From: Clostridia bacterium
GTDB taxonomy: Bacteria; Bacillota; Clostridia; Oscillospirales; CAG-272
Assembly: GCA_900768535.1 (NCBI GenBank)
Contig: CAAGDE010000004.1
Location: 1-34,397 of the forward strand
Direction: 5' to 3'
DNA: 34,397 bases
The translations under genes and the position numbers were made by a program. This document shows, one piece after another, positions 1 to 6,705 of the stretch (positions are counted from its first letter, which is position 1; each line of letters opens with the position of its first letter). The notes under the pieces are model-generated. The model was not told the DNA's origin, made no database searches, and saw only the letters and a list, made by a program, of their open reading frames with translations.

Positions 1-113
1 GAGGGCGAAATCGGCGAGTGGAACCACTTCATGCAACCATCCGCCGTAGCAGCCTTCCCCTTCGAGGGGGAAGGTGGCGCGTAAGCGACGGATGAGGGCG
101 AAATCGGCGAGCG
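1..113. repeat. Interspersed palindromic repeat, two partial copies in tandem
   Basis: An 18-base word (GAGGGCGAAATCGGCGAG) occurs at 1-18 and again at 94-111, so the window opens inside a repeat array with a period of about 93 bases. Between the copies is a hairpin, CCTTCCCC at 53-60 pairing with GGGGAAGG at 67-74. It is followed by a GCGCGTAAGCGACGGATGAGGG stretch split over 77-98. The same motif lies inverted at 34331-34370. No open reading frame of note is present. Its role is unknown; it looks like a non-coding interspersed element rather than an insertion sequence, because no transposase is visible. Confidence 0.6.
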
Positions 114-181
114 TACCGCCTGCCGCCAACTCCGGCTGGCAATAAAACAATGCCGTTCCCTGCCCGACGGAAAGAATGGTC

Positions 182-210
182 TTGACAAGCTGCCGGCGGA
201 ATGGTATAAT
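182..210 (+). promoter_or_regulatory. Consensus sigma-A promoter of the lipoprotein/two-component operon
   Basis: The -35 box TTGACA (182-187) and the -10 box TATAAT (205-210) both match consensus and are separated by exactly 17 bases. The ribosome binding site AGGAGAGG of the first gene follows at 227-234. A perfect promoter suggests strong, possibly constitutive expression unless a repressor acts. Confidence 0.85.
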
Positions 211-240
211 GGTGGTAACAACCTTTAGGAGAGGAAAACT

Positions 241-408
241 ATGAAACAACTGCTGACCATTCTGCTCCTCGGCGCGGTCCTTTGCTTTGCGGGATGCACC
301 GGGGACGGGCAGGAGACCGATACCGCCGCACAGACAACCGACACCCCGTCCGATGTGCAGACCGATGCCCCGACCGGAACCGGCGACGGCTACACCAAAC
401 GGTACTGA
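241..408 (+). CDS. Tiny predicted lipoprotein (55 aa) leading the two-component operon
   Basis: The reading frame starts at an ATG six bases after an AGGAGAGG ribosome binding site, directly behind a consensus promoter, so translation is well supported despite its small size. The protein has a basic start (MKQ), a hydrophobic stretch LLTILLLGAVL and a lipobox-like FAGC, giving Cys19 as the probable lipidated residue. The mature part is only about 37 residues, rich in Thr, Asp and Gln, and ends TGDGYTKRY. It has no recognisable domain. The stop codon lies one base before the response-regulator start, so the two are probably translationally coupled. It could be a cofactor or signal for the adjoining sensor kinase, or the surviving N-terminus of a larger lipoprotein; the sequence does not decide between these. 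Confidence 0.7.
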   Translation: MKQLLTILLLGAVLCFAGCTGDGQETDTAAQTTDTPSDVQTDAPTGTGDGYTKRY

Positions 409-409
409 T

Positions 410-1078
410 ATGGCAACGATCCTGTTGGTAGAGGACGACGCCGAGATCACGCGCACACTGGAGGCATATCTGCGCTCCGAGGGCTTTTCCGTCACCTGCG
501 CCGGCGGGCAGACCGAAGCGCTTGCGTGCGCCGCCCGGCGACGGTTTGACCTGGTCCTGCTGGACATTTCCCTGCGGGACGGCAACGGCTACGCGGTCTG
601 CAACGAGCTCAAGCGGCGGAAGGACGCACCTCCGGTCATCTTCCTGACGGCATCCGGCGATGAGGGCAGCATTGTGACCGGGTTTGACCTGGGGGCGGAC
701 GACTACATCCCGAAGCCCTTCAAGCCACGCGAGCTGATCTCCCGCATCCGGAACATCCTGCGCCGGTGCGGAAACAAAAGCGTCCTGGAGGTGGGCGGAC
801 TGACCGTTGACGCCGACCGGGGCACTGTGACGAAAAACGGAGCGGAGATCCCGCTCTCTGCGCTGGAATACCGCCTGCTTCTGCTCCTGGTCTCCAACCG
901 CGGCAGGCTGATGACGCGTGAAAAGCTGCTGGAGGACATCTGGGATGTGGCGGGTGATTTTGTGAACGACAACACGCTGACCGTCTACATCAAGCGCATC
1001 CGGGAAAAGGTGGAGGACGATCCGGCAAACCCGACGGTCATCCGCACAGTGCGCGGGCTTGGGTATCGGGTGGACTGA
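410..1078 (+). CDS. OmpR/PhoB-family response regulator
   Basis: 222-residue two-domain regulator. The receiver domain (about 1-118) shows the acidic pocket E8-D9-D10, phosphoacceptor D52 (LLDISL), T80 and K102 (DDYIPKPFKP). The C-terminal winged-helix DNA-binding domain (about 125-222) ends with the typical TVRGLGYRV sequence. The start at 410 is chosen because MATILLVEDD is the usual N-terminus and it follows the lipoprotein stop by one base; a longer upstream frame is just overlap with the lipoprotein gene. It is followed after one base by its partner kinase. The direct repeat near 2356-2373, upstream of the ABC transporter, is a plausible binding site (inference). Confidence 0.93.
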   Translation: MATILLVEDDAEITRTLEAYLRSEGFSVTCAGGQTEALACAARRRFDLVLLDISLRDGNGYAVCNELKRRKDAPPVIFLTASGDEGSIVTGFDLGADDYIPKPFKPRELISRIRNILRRCGNKSVLEVGGLTVDADRGTVTKNGAEIPLSALEYRLLLLLVSNRGRLMTREKLLEDIWDVAGDFVNDNTLTVYIKRIREKVEDDPANPTVIRTVRGLGYRVD

Positions 1079-1079
1079 A

Positions 1080-2078
1080 ATGCGTATATTCCGAAACCCG
1101 GAGGTGCTGAAAACCGCAATTGCGGCGGCAGTGCTGACCGTCCTTTTTTCCTGTGCCATGCTTGTGTTTTCCCCGTGGGCGGCGCTCCTGACGCTGGCTG
1201 CCTGCCTGTCGCTCTGCGGACTGTTCTTTGCCGTAACCGTCCGGCGCTACCGGAACATTGCGGAGCTGACCGAGCGCATTGACCGGATCCTGCACGGTGC
1301 GGACGGTGTCACCGTTTCGGACAGTGCGGAGGGCGAGCTTTCCCTGCTTGCCAGCGAGATGCGAAAAATGACCGTCCGTCTGCGGGAGCAGGCTGATTAT
1401 CTCACGCGCGACCGGCTCCGGATGAGCGATTCGCTGGCGGATATTTCCCACCAGCTCCGCACGCCGCTGACCTCCATGAATCTGACCCTCTCCATGCTCT
1501 CCAAGGGCGATCTCTCCCCGGAGGAGCGGACACGCCTGATGTTTGAACTGAAGCAACGCCTGACGCGGGTCGATTGGCTGGTGGAGACCCTCTTGAAGCT
1601 TTCCAAAATCGATGCGGGAACCGTGGTGTTCCGGCAGGACTGCGTGCGCGTTTCCGATCTGCTCCGCGCCGCACTCTCCCCTTTGGAAGTGGCAATGGAG
1701 CTGCGCGGGCAGACACTTTCGGTCACGGTCGGAGATGAATCCTATATCGGCGACCTTGCCTGGAGCGCCGAGGCGATCGGCAACCTGCTCAAAAACTGCT
1801 CCGAGCATACCCCCGCCGGCGGAACCATCACCGTCACGGCGCGTCAGACCGCTCTCTTCTGCGAAATCGTCATCCGTGACAGCGGGAACGGCTTCGTCCC
1901 CGAGGATATCCCCCACCTGTTCGACCGCTTCTACCGCGGCGCCAACGCAGGCGCGGAAAGCATCGGCATCGGGCTCTCCTTAGCCCGCACCGTCATCGCC
2001 GCCCAGAACGGCACCGTCTCCGCCTCCAACGCCTCCGGCGCCGTTTTTACAGTGCGGTTCTATCATGGGGTGGTGTGA
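1080..2078 (+). CDS. Membrane sensor histidine kinase with minimal extracellular loop
   Basis: 332 residues. Two hydrophobic segments (about 12-30 and 33-54) are separated by only a few residues, so there is almost no extracellular sensor. A HAMP-like linker and short coiled region (about 55-115) follow. The H-box is ISHQLRTPL with phospho-acceptor H124, and the catalytic domain shows the N-box (NLLKNCSEH, about 235-243), G1 (DSGNGF, 267-272), F (DRFYRG) and G2 (GIGLSLA). It starts one base after the response regulator. Kinases of this short-loop type commonly sense through a partner membrane protein such as a peptide ABC transporter (known for BceS-like kinases), and one is encoded just downstream. 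Its last codons and stop lie inside the left arm of the inverted-repeat element at 2056-2334, so the C-terminal HGVV may derive from that element. Confidence 0.92.
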   Translation: MRIFRNPEVLKTAIAAAVLTVLFSCAMLVFSPWAALLTLAACLSLCGLFFAVTVRRYRNIAELTERIDRILHGADGVTVSDSAEGELSLLASEMRKMTVRLREQADYLTRDRLRMSDSLADISHQLRTPLTSMNLTLSMLSKGDLSPEERTRLMFELKQRLTRVDWLVETLLKLSKIDAGTVVFRQDCVRVSDLLRAALSPLEVAMELRGQTLSVTVGDESYIGDLAWSAEAIGNLLKNCSEHTPAGGTITVTARQTALFCEIVIRDSGNGFVPEDIPHLFDRFYRGANAGAESIGIGLSLARTVIAAQNGTVSASNASGAVFTVRFYHGVV

Positions 2079-2334
2079 GATAAGACCTTGGGGCGCTGCC
2101 CCAAACCCCGCCTAAACCTTTCTTAAAAGAAAGGTTTAGGAATCCAAAGAATTTCCCTGAGAAGGGCATCCCCCCTCCCCACAAGCCGGATGCTTTTGAA
2201 GAACGGCGTGGAGGGGGGATGCCCTTCTCAGGGAAAGTTCTTGGGGTTCTTAGACCCTTCTTGGGGGAAGGGTCTAAGCAGGGTTTGGGACGGAGTCCCA
2301 AGGTCTTCCCTCACACCACCCCATGACAGAACGG
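2056..2334. mobile_element. MITE-like element with long terminal inverted repeats
   Basis: The roughly 340-base gap between the kinase and the ABC genes is mostly one imperfect inverted repeat. The left arm (about 2056-2178) and right arm (about 2210-2334) match in reverse complement through several blocks: TCATGGGGTGGTGTGAG at the outer ends, then AAGACCTTGGG, CCCAAACCC, and CCTGAGAAGGGCATCCCCCC at the inner ends. The central unpaired part is about 30 bases. Each arm also contains its own hairpins, for example the CCTAAACCTTTC stem at 2111-2141 and the CTTAGACCCTTC stem near 2258-2279, which could act as terminators. No transposase is encoded. Size, inverted ends and lack of coding capacity fit a non-autonomous miniature element; target duplications were not convincingly visible. 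Confidence 0.65.
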
Positions 2335-2388
2335 TGACTGAAAAGGGGCGAAAAGAGTCACTGGAAAGTCACTTTGGGGTGGTAAAAT
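2334..2388 (+). promoter_or_regulatory. Putative response-regulator-controlled promoter of the ABC transporter
   Basis: AGTCACT occurs at 2356-2362 and 2367-2373, an 11-base direct repeat, and the inverted word GTGACT lies at 2334-2339. A -10-like TAAAAT is at 2383-2388 with no good -35 box; the direct repeats sit where the -35 should be. Direct repeats one helical turn apart next to a weak promoter are typical targets of OmpR-family activators, and the operon upstream encodes one. The site itself is seen; its use by this regulator is inferred. Confidence 0.5.
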
Positions 2389-2420
2389 GGTGTCAGAAAC
2401 GAAGAAAAGGGGGTATGACA

Positions 2421-3116
2421 ATGGAAATTTTGAAGATTGAGAATTTATCCAAGGTATACGGGAGCGGGGAAAACGCGGTTCGTGCGGTGGACGGCGTATC
2501 GTTCGGCGTGGAAAAAGGCGAATTTCTGGCGATTATCGGACCGTCCGGTTCGGGGAAATCGACTCTGCTGCACATTTTGGGCGGGGTAGACCGACCGACC
2601 TGTGGGAAGGTGCTGATGAACGGGCAGGACATTTACGCGCAGGATGAGGAAGCGCTGGCGGTCTTTCGGCGGCGGCAGGTGGGACTGATTTATCAGTTTT
2701 ATAATCTGATTCCCGTGCTGAATGTCGTGGAAAACATGACCCTGCCGGTGCTGATGGACGGGCGGCGGGTAAACGAGGAGCGGCTGAACGAGCTGCTCCA
2801 AACGCTGGGGCTGACGGAGCGGCGGAAGAACCTGCCGAACCAGCTGTCGGGCGGTCAGCAGCAGCGGGTATCCATCGGTCGGGCGCTGATGAACGCGCCG
2901 GCGGTGGTACTGGCGGACGAGCCGACCGGAAACCTGGACTCCCGCAACAGCCAGGAGATTGTCGAGCTGCTCAAGCAGTCGAACCGCAAATTCGGGCAGA
3001 CGCTGATCATCATCACGCATGACGAGAACATCGCGCTCCAGGCAGACCGCGTGATTGCCATTGAGGACGGAAAAATCGTACGGGACGAAAAAATCCGGGA
3101 GGCGGCGAAAAAATGA
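2421..3116 (+). CDS. ABC transporter ATP-binding protein, MacB/LolD/BceA type
   Basis: 231 residues with a complete ATPase core: Walker A GPSGSGKST (40-48), Q-loop Q92, signature LSGGQQQR (142-149), Walker B VVLADEPTGNLD with catalytic E167, and H-loop H200. The LADEPTGNLD form and lack of any membrane segment are characteristic of ATPases that pair with FtsX-type permeases (MacB, LolD, BceA, FtsE). Two in-frame ATGs exist at 2415 and 2421; the second is preferred because the AAAGGGGG ribosome binding site (2406-2413) is then seven bases away rather than one. The last four bases overlap the permease start (ATGA), indicating coupled translation. It probably powers the neighbouring permease rather than driving import. 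Confidence 0.93.
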   Translation: MEILKIENLSKVYGSGENAVRAVDGVSFGVEKGEFLAIIGPSGSGKSTLLHILGGVDRPTCGKVLMNGQDIYAQDEEALAVFRRRQVGLIYQFYNLIPVLNVVENMTLPVLMDGRRVNEERLNELLQTLGLTERRKNLPNQLSGGQQQRVSIGRALMNAPAVVLADEPTGNLDSRNSQEIVELLKQSNRKFGQTLIIITHDENIALQADRVIAIEDGKIVRDEKIREAAKK

Positions 3117-5833
3117 ATATTTTTCATCAGTTCACCCTGGCATCCCTGAAAAAGAACCGCGTCCGCACGCTGGTGACCGTCATCGGAATCGTGCTTTCCA
3201 TGGCGCTCATGACGGCGGTCATCGAGGGCGCCAACAGCGGGCTTGCCTACCTGTTCCGCCGCGAGATCGCACAAACGGGAGCCTTTCACGGCTTCTGGTG
3301 TGAGGTCAGTCCCAATGACGTTTCATCGCTTGCGGCACAGAAGGAAATCAAAAAAACAGCCGTTACGCGGCGGGTCGGCTATGCAAAGACCGACATCCGA
3401 ACCGCACGCTATCTTCAGATCGAAGCCATGGGAGATGGTCTGACCGAGCTGCTGTCGGTGCGCCTGACTGCGGGTCGCCTGCCGGAGAACGGACGCGAGC
3501 TGATCCTGCCCGACCGCTATGTCCGTCAGCTTTCCCAAAGAATTCAGGTCGGGGACACAATCACCCTTTCCGTCGGTCAGCGCACACGGGACGGGCAGAC
3601 GGTACCCGCACGGGAGAGCCTGAAGGAGGACGAGCTTCTGACCGACTGCCGCGAGCAGACCTACACTGTTGTCGGCTTTTTCGAAAAGCTCGATTCTCAG
3701 ATTGAAGGCTATGACTCCCCTTCCTTTATCGCACTGACCGCCGGAGACGCGGACGGCGCCGCAACGGTCTTCTTCACCGTAAAGCATCCCTCCGGCTTTT
3801 ACAACACCATGCTTGAACTGAAGGAGAGCGGGGTCAACTATGACTGGGTGGCGCACGGGGATCTGCTGGCGTACTCCGGCTCCTTCCGCAACGGCAATAT
3901 TTCCCGGATGCTGTACGGACTGGTTGCGATTTTGGTCGTTCTGATCGCGTTCGGATCGATTTCGCTGATCTACAACTCCTTCTCGATCTCGGTCAGCGAG
4001 CGGACGCGACAGTTCGGCATTCTCAAATCGGTCGGTGCCACCAAAAAACAGATCCGGGGCGCGGTGCTCTATGAAGGACTGGTGCTCTGCGGCATCGGAA
4101 TCCCTCTGGGCGCCGGCATCGGCTGTGCGGGCATCGGCATCACGCTCTACTGCCTGCGGGACTCGTTCGGCTTTATTTTTGCGGACCGCGCCCTCGGCGT
4201 GCAGATGAAGCTGGTGATCAGCTGGGCGGGGCTCGGCATTGCGGCACTGCTCTGCCTGCTTATTACGCTGATTTCCGCATGGATTCCCGCCCGGCGCGCG
4301 CTGTCCGTCTCCCCCATTTCCGCAATCCGGCAGTCGGCGGATGTCCGGATTCGGGCAAAGGAAGTGAAAACCTCCCATCTGACGAAAAAGCTGTTCGGCT
4401 TTGAGGGGATGATGGCGTCCAAGAACTTCAAACGAAACCGCAAGCGCTACCGCTCCACGGTGGTATCGCTGTTCCTCAGCGTGACGCTGTTCATTTCCGC
4501 CGCGGCGTTCTGCAATTACCTGACCGGCTCGGTGAAAAGCATCACCTCCGGCACCTCCCGGACCGACATCGTCTATTCTCTGAACGGACAGTCGGTTCCG
4601 ATTGATGAAATCCTTTCGACCGTGAACGGAATTTCCGGAGTGACACGCGTCATCGCCATTTCCTCCTCCCTGGAGCATCTGCGCATTTCCGAGGACGCGC
4701 TGTCGGACAGCTACCGGGAGGCGTTCCCCGGCGGGAGTCAAATCTCAACGGAAGGGACGCTCGGACTGATGGTTCACGCGGTACCCGATGCGGAATTTCT
4801 GCGCCTTGCCAGGGAAAACGGCAGAAACGGCGAACGCCTTCTGCGTGCCGACGAACCGATGGCGCTCCTGTACAACTTCGGTTCGCAGTACGTAAGAACC
4901 GCCGACAGCACGCGGGCAAAATGGTTCCGGTATACCCTGCTCAAGCCTGCGGCGGTTTCCGCCACTTATGAATCGGAGCGCATTCTCCCCCAAATCGACG
5001 GGAATACCTATATCGCAACAAGCAAGGACGGCTTCTATCTCTATCTGAACGAGGCGGATACGGAAGCCTACCGGGAAACCTACGGCTTGGAAAACGGCGC
5101 CGAGAAGAGAAAGGCAATCCTTGCCCGCGCAAAGAAATATACCGCCGCCGAAGCACTGATCGTCAAAACCTTCCGGATCGGTGATACCGTGGAGACGCCG
5201 CCGTTCGGACTGGCGGAGAATCAGCCCTTCCTGATCTATCCCTTCAGCCGGATTGCCGAGGTGACCGGAGAAGCACCCGGAAGCGACGGAATGACGTTCT
5301 GCATTGAGGCGTCCGATCACGCGGCGGTATACGATCGGCTCCGTGCAACCCTGAGCGCCGCCGGCTATGACACCACATCGCTTGTCGACAAAGCCGCCGA
5401 AACGGAGGCAATGCGCTCGACCGTAACCGTGGTCAATGTTTTCTCTTACGGATTCATCATCCTGATTTCCCTGATCGCCGTTGCAAATGTCTTCAACACG
5501 ATCTCCACGAACATCGCTCTGCGGCGCAGAGAATTCGCCATGCTGAAGTCGGTCGGTCTGACCTCCCGCAGCCTGCGGCGGATGCTCAATTACGAGTGTC
5601 TGATCTACGGCTTCAAGGGGCTTGCGTGGGGACTCCCCGTTTCCTTCCTTGCAACGCTCGGCATCTGGGCGGTTGTCGGGCAGGCGGTGGAGCAGTCCTT
5701 CTCCATTCCGTGGGCGGCGGTCGCCGTTGCGGTGGGCAGTGTCTTTGCCGTGGTCTTTGCCACCATGCTCTATGCCATGAGCAAGCTCCGCCGCGACAAC
5801 CCCATCGACGCACTCAAAAACGAAAATCTGTAA
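3113..5833 (+). CDS. FtsX-type ABC permease with duplicated extracellular domains (906 aa)
   Basis: Partner of the preceding ATPase. An N-terminal membrane segment (about 18-40) is followed by an extracellular MacB-like domain (about 41-262), then three membrane segments (about 266-292, 318-345, 368-395). The second half repeats this plan: a membrane segment near 443-466, an extracellular domain of about 300 residues, then three segments (about 774-800, 828-855, 868-895). Both halves carry the FtsX sequence signature after the first helix of the triplet (RTRQFGILKSVGAT and RRREFAMLKSVGL). The layout indicates eight membrane helices in two MacB_PCD-FtsX repeats. With the adjacent short-loop kinase, a role in sensing or removing an envelope-active compound is likely; substrate unknown. 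A terminator follows the stop codon. Confidence 0.9.
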   Translation: MNIFHQFTLASLKKNRVRTLVTVIGIVLSMALMTAVIEGANSGLAYLFRREIAQTGAFHGFWCEVSPNDVSSLAAQKEIKKTAVTRRVGYAKTDIRTARYLQIEAMGDGLTELLSVRLTAGRLPENGRELILPDRYVRQLSQRIQVGDTITLSVGQRTRDGQTVPARESLKEDELLTDCREQTYTVVGFFEKLDSQIEGYDSPSFIALTAGDADGAATVFFTVKHPSGFYNTMLELKESGVNYDWVAHGDLLAYSGSFRNGNISRMLYGLVAILVVLIAFGSISLIYNSFSISVSERTRQFGILKSVGATKKQIRGAVLYEGLVLCGIGIPLGAGIGCAGIGITLYCLRDSFGFIFADRALGVQMKLVISWAGLGIAALLCLLITLISAWIPARRALSVSPISAIRQSADVRIRAKEVKTSHLTKKLFGFEGMMASKNFKRNRKRYRSTVVSLFLSVTLFISAAAFCNYLTGSVKSITSGTSRTDIVYSLNGQSVPIDEILSTVNGISGVTRVIAISSSLEHLRISEDALSDSYREAFPGGSQISTEGTLGLMVHAVPDAEFLRLARENGRNGERLLRADEPMALLYNFGSQYVRTADSTRAKWFRYTLLKPAAVSATYESERILPQIDGNTYIATSKDGFYLYLNEADTEAYRETYGLENGAEKRKAILARAKKYTAAEALIVKTFRIGDTVETPPFGLAENQPFLIYPFSRIAEVTGEAPGSDGMTFCIEASDHAAVYDRLRATLSAAGYDTTSLVDKAAETEAMRSTVTVVNVFSYGFIILISLIAVANVFNTISTNIALRRREFAMLKSVGLTSRSLRRMLNYECLIYGFKGLAWGLPVSFLATLGIWAVVGQAVEQSFSIPWAAVAVAVGSVFAVVFATMLYAMSKLRRDNPIDALKNENL

Positions 5834-5866
5834 GTCCCCCCTCCGGTGCGTTCGGCAGATACCTAT

Positions 5867-5900
5867 GATACCGTTCTTCATCCGAACGGTATCTTCTTTC
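5867..5900 (+). terminator. Rho-independent terminator after the ABC permease
   Basis: A perfect 10-base-pair stem, GATACCGTTC (5867-5876) with GAACGGTATC (5884-5893), has a seven-base loop and is followed by TTCTTTC. It closes the two-component/ABC operon before the iron operon. Confidence 0.75.
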
Positions 5901-6026
5901 GCGGAAAACGGCATTTCCGGTTCACCGAACGCACGCATAATATAGATAATATTACCATCATCTGCAGAAGAACCCCCGCACCTTTCGGTCGGAATCGCCA
6001 AACTTGCGAAAAATCAAAAAAAAGGG

Positions 6027-6055
6027 TTGACAAATCCTGTCGCTTTTGGTATAAT
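6027..6055 (+). promoter_or_regulatory. Consensus promoter of the feo operon
   Basis: TTGACA (6027-6032), a 17-base spacer and TATAAT (6050-6055) match the sigma-A consensus exactly. A perfect promoter followed immediately by two operator-like inverted repeats fits a gene set that is strong by default and shut off by a repressor. Confidence 0.88.
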
Positions 6056-6063
6056 AACATACG

Positions 6064-6113
6064 GTTAGCAAGGGCTAACTTCGAAAATGTTCCGCCGGTT
6101 AGCAAATTCTAAT
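6064..6113. promoter_or_regulatory. Two DtxR-type operator-like inverted repeats
   Basis: GTTAG-N6-CTAAC lies at 6064-6079 and GTTAG-N6-CTAAT at 6098-6113, starting 9 bases after the -10 box and 34 bases apart. The half-sites resemble the TTAGGTTAG/CTAACCTAA type recognised by iron-dependent DtxR/IdeR-family repressors, which fits ferrous iron uptake genes downstream. The regulator gene is not in this window. The rest of the 5834-6171 gap holds only the terminator, the promoter and a short leader. Confidence 0.65.
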
Positions 6114-6171
6114 CGACGATCTCGCCGGCTCCCCGGAAATTCCCCCGCTGCCGGAAGAAAGGAAGGCTCCT

Positions 6172-6384
6172 ATGATGCCACTGATTGTAGCGGACATGGG
6201 CACCCCGCAGATCATCAAAAAGATCGGCGGAAACCCGGAGGTCAAACAGCATCTGGAAAACCTCGGCTTTGTGGTCGGAGGAACCGTAACGGTGGTCAAC
6301 TCCATGGCGGGAAACCTGATTGTCAATGTCAAGGAATCCCGGATTGCCATCAGCCGGGAAATGGCGCAGAAGATCATGATCTGA
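6172..6384 (+). CDS. feoA: FeoA-domain protein, first of two
   Basis: 70-residue small protein with the SH3-like FeoA pattern: a conserved glycine-rich turn (ENLGFVVGGTVTVVN), a central NLIVNVKESRIAIS strand pair and a C-terminal AQKIMI. FeoA proteins are cytosolic accessories of the FeoB ferrous iron transporter. An AGGAAGG ribosome binding site at 6160-6166 allows starts at 6172 or 6175 (MM at the N-terminus); the second ATG has the better spacing. It is the first gene of the operon, 25 bases ahead of a second feoA. The N-terminal stretch VADMGTPQIIKKIGGNPEVKQH is unlike the usual start of FeoA, so the two copies are not simple duplicates. Confidence 0.85.
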   Translation: MMPLIVADMGTPQIIKKIGGNPEVKQHLENLGFVVGGTVTVVNSMAGNLIVNVKESRIAISREMAQKIMI

Positions 6385-6409
6385 AGCAAAACCGAAAGGA
6401 GAGAATCAA

Positions 6410-6631
6410 ATGAAAACACTGCGAGACACCAAGGTCGGCGAAACCGTAAAGGTCGTCCGGCTAAGCGGAGAAGGCGCCGTCAAGCGCCGGATCATGGACA
6501 TGGGGCTGACCAAAGGCACCGAGGTTTACGTGCGTAAAGTCGCGCCGCTCGGCGACCCGATTGAAATCCACGTCCGCGGCTATGAGCTGTCGCTTCGCAA
6601 AGCGGACGCCGAAATGGTCGAGGTAGAGTGA
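6410..6631 (+). CDS. feoA: FeoA-domain protein, second of two
   Basis: 73 residues in canonical FeoA form: TLRDTKVGETVKVVRL, the RRIMDMGLTKGTEVYV turn (about 24-40), APLGDPIEIHVRGYELSLRK and the end ADAEMVEVE. It has a GAAAGGAGA ribosome binding site upstream of 6410. Two separate FeoA proteins preceding FeoB is a common arrangement in Clostridia. The gene is followed by a 74-base gap that contains a third operator-like repeat before feoB. Confidence 0.92.
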   Translation: MKTLRDTKVGETVKVVRLSGEGAVKRRIMDMGLTKGTEVYVRKVAPLGDPIEIHVRGYELSLRKADAEMVEVE

Positions 6632-6666
6632 CATCAGGCACTGCAAAGACTGTCGTATCCCCTGAA

Positions 6667-6682
6667 GTTAGCCAAGACTAAT
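6667..6682. promoter_or_regulatory. Third DtxR-type operator-like repeat, ahead of feoB
   Basis: GTTAG-N6-CTAAT, the same spacing and half-sites as the two copies in the operon promoter, lies between feoA and feoB, 23 bases before the feoB start. No convincing -35/-10 pair is seen beside it, so it may be a roadblock site, an operator of a weak internal promoter, or a remnant. Confidence 0.5.
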
Positions 6683-6705
6683 AACGAAAGGAAAAAACGG
6701 AAACC

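Noticed and set aside
1..113. CRISPR array
   Set aside because: Only two copies of an 18-base word with a hairpin-bearing unit between them; no regular short repeats and unique spacers, and no cas genes.
2190..2420. N-terminal extension of the ABC ATPase into the inverted-repeat element
   Set aside because: The upstream frame is open only because of the GC-rich repeat; a ribosome binding site and the typical MEILKIENLSK start fix translation at 2421.
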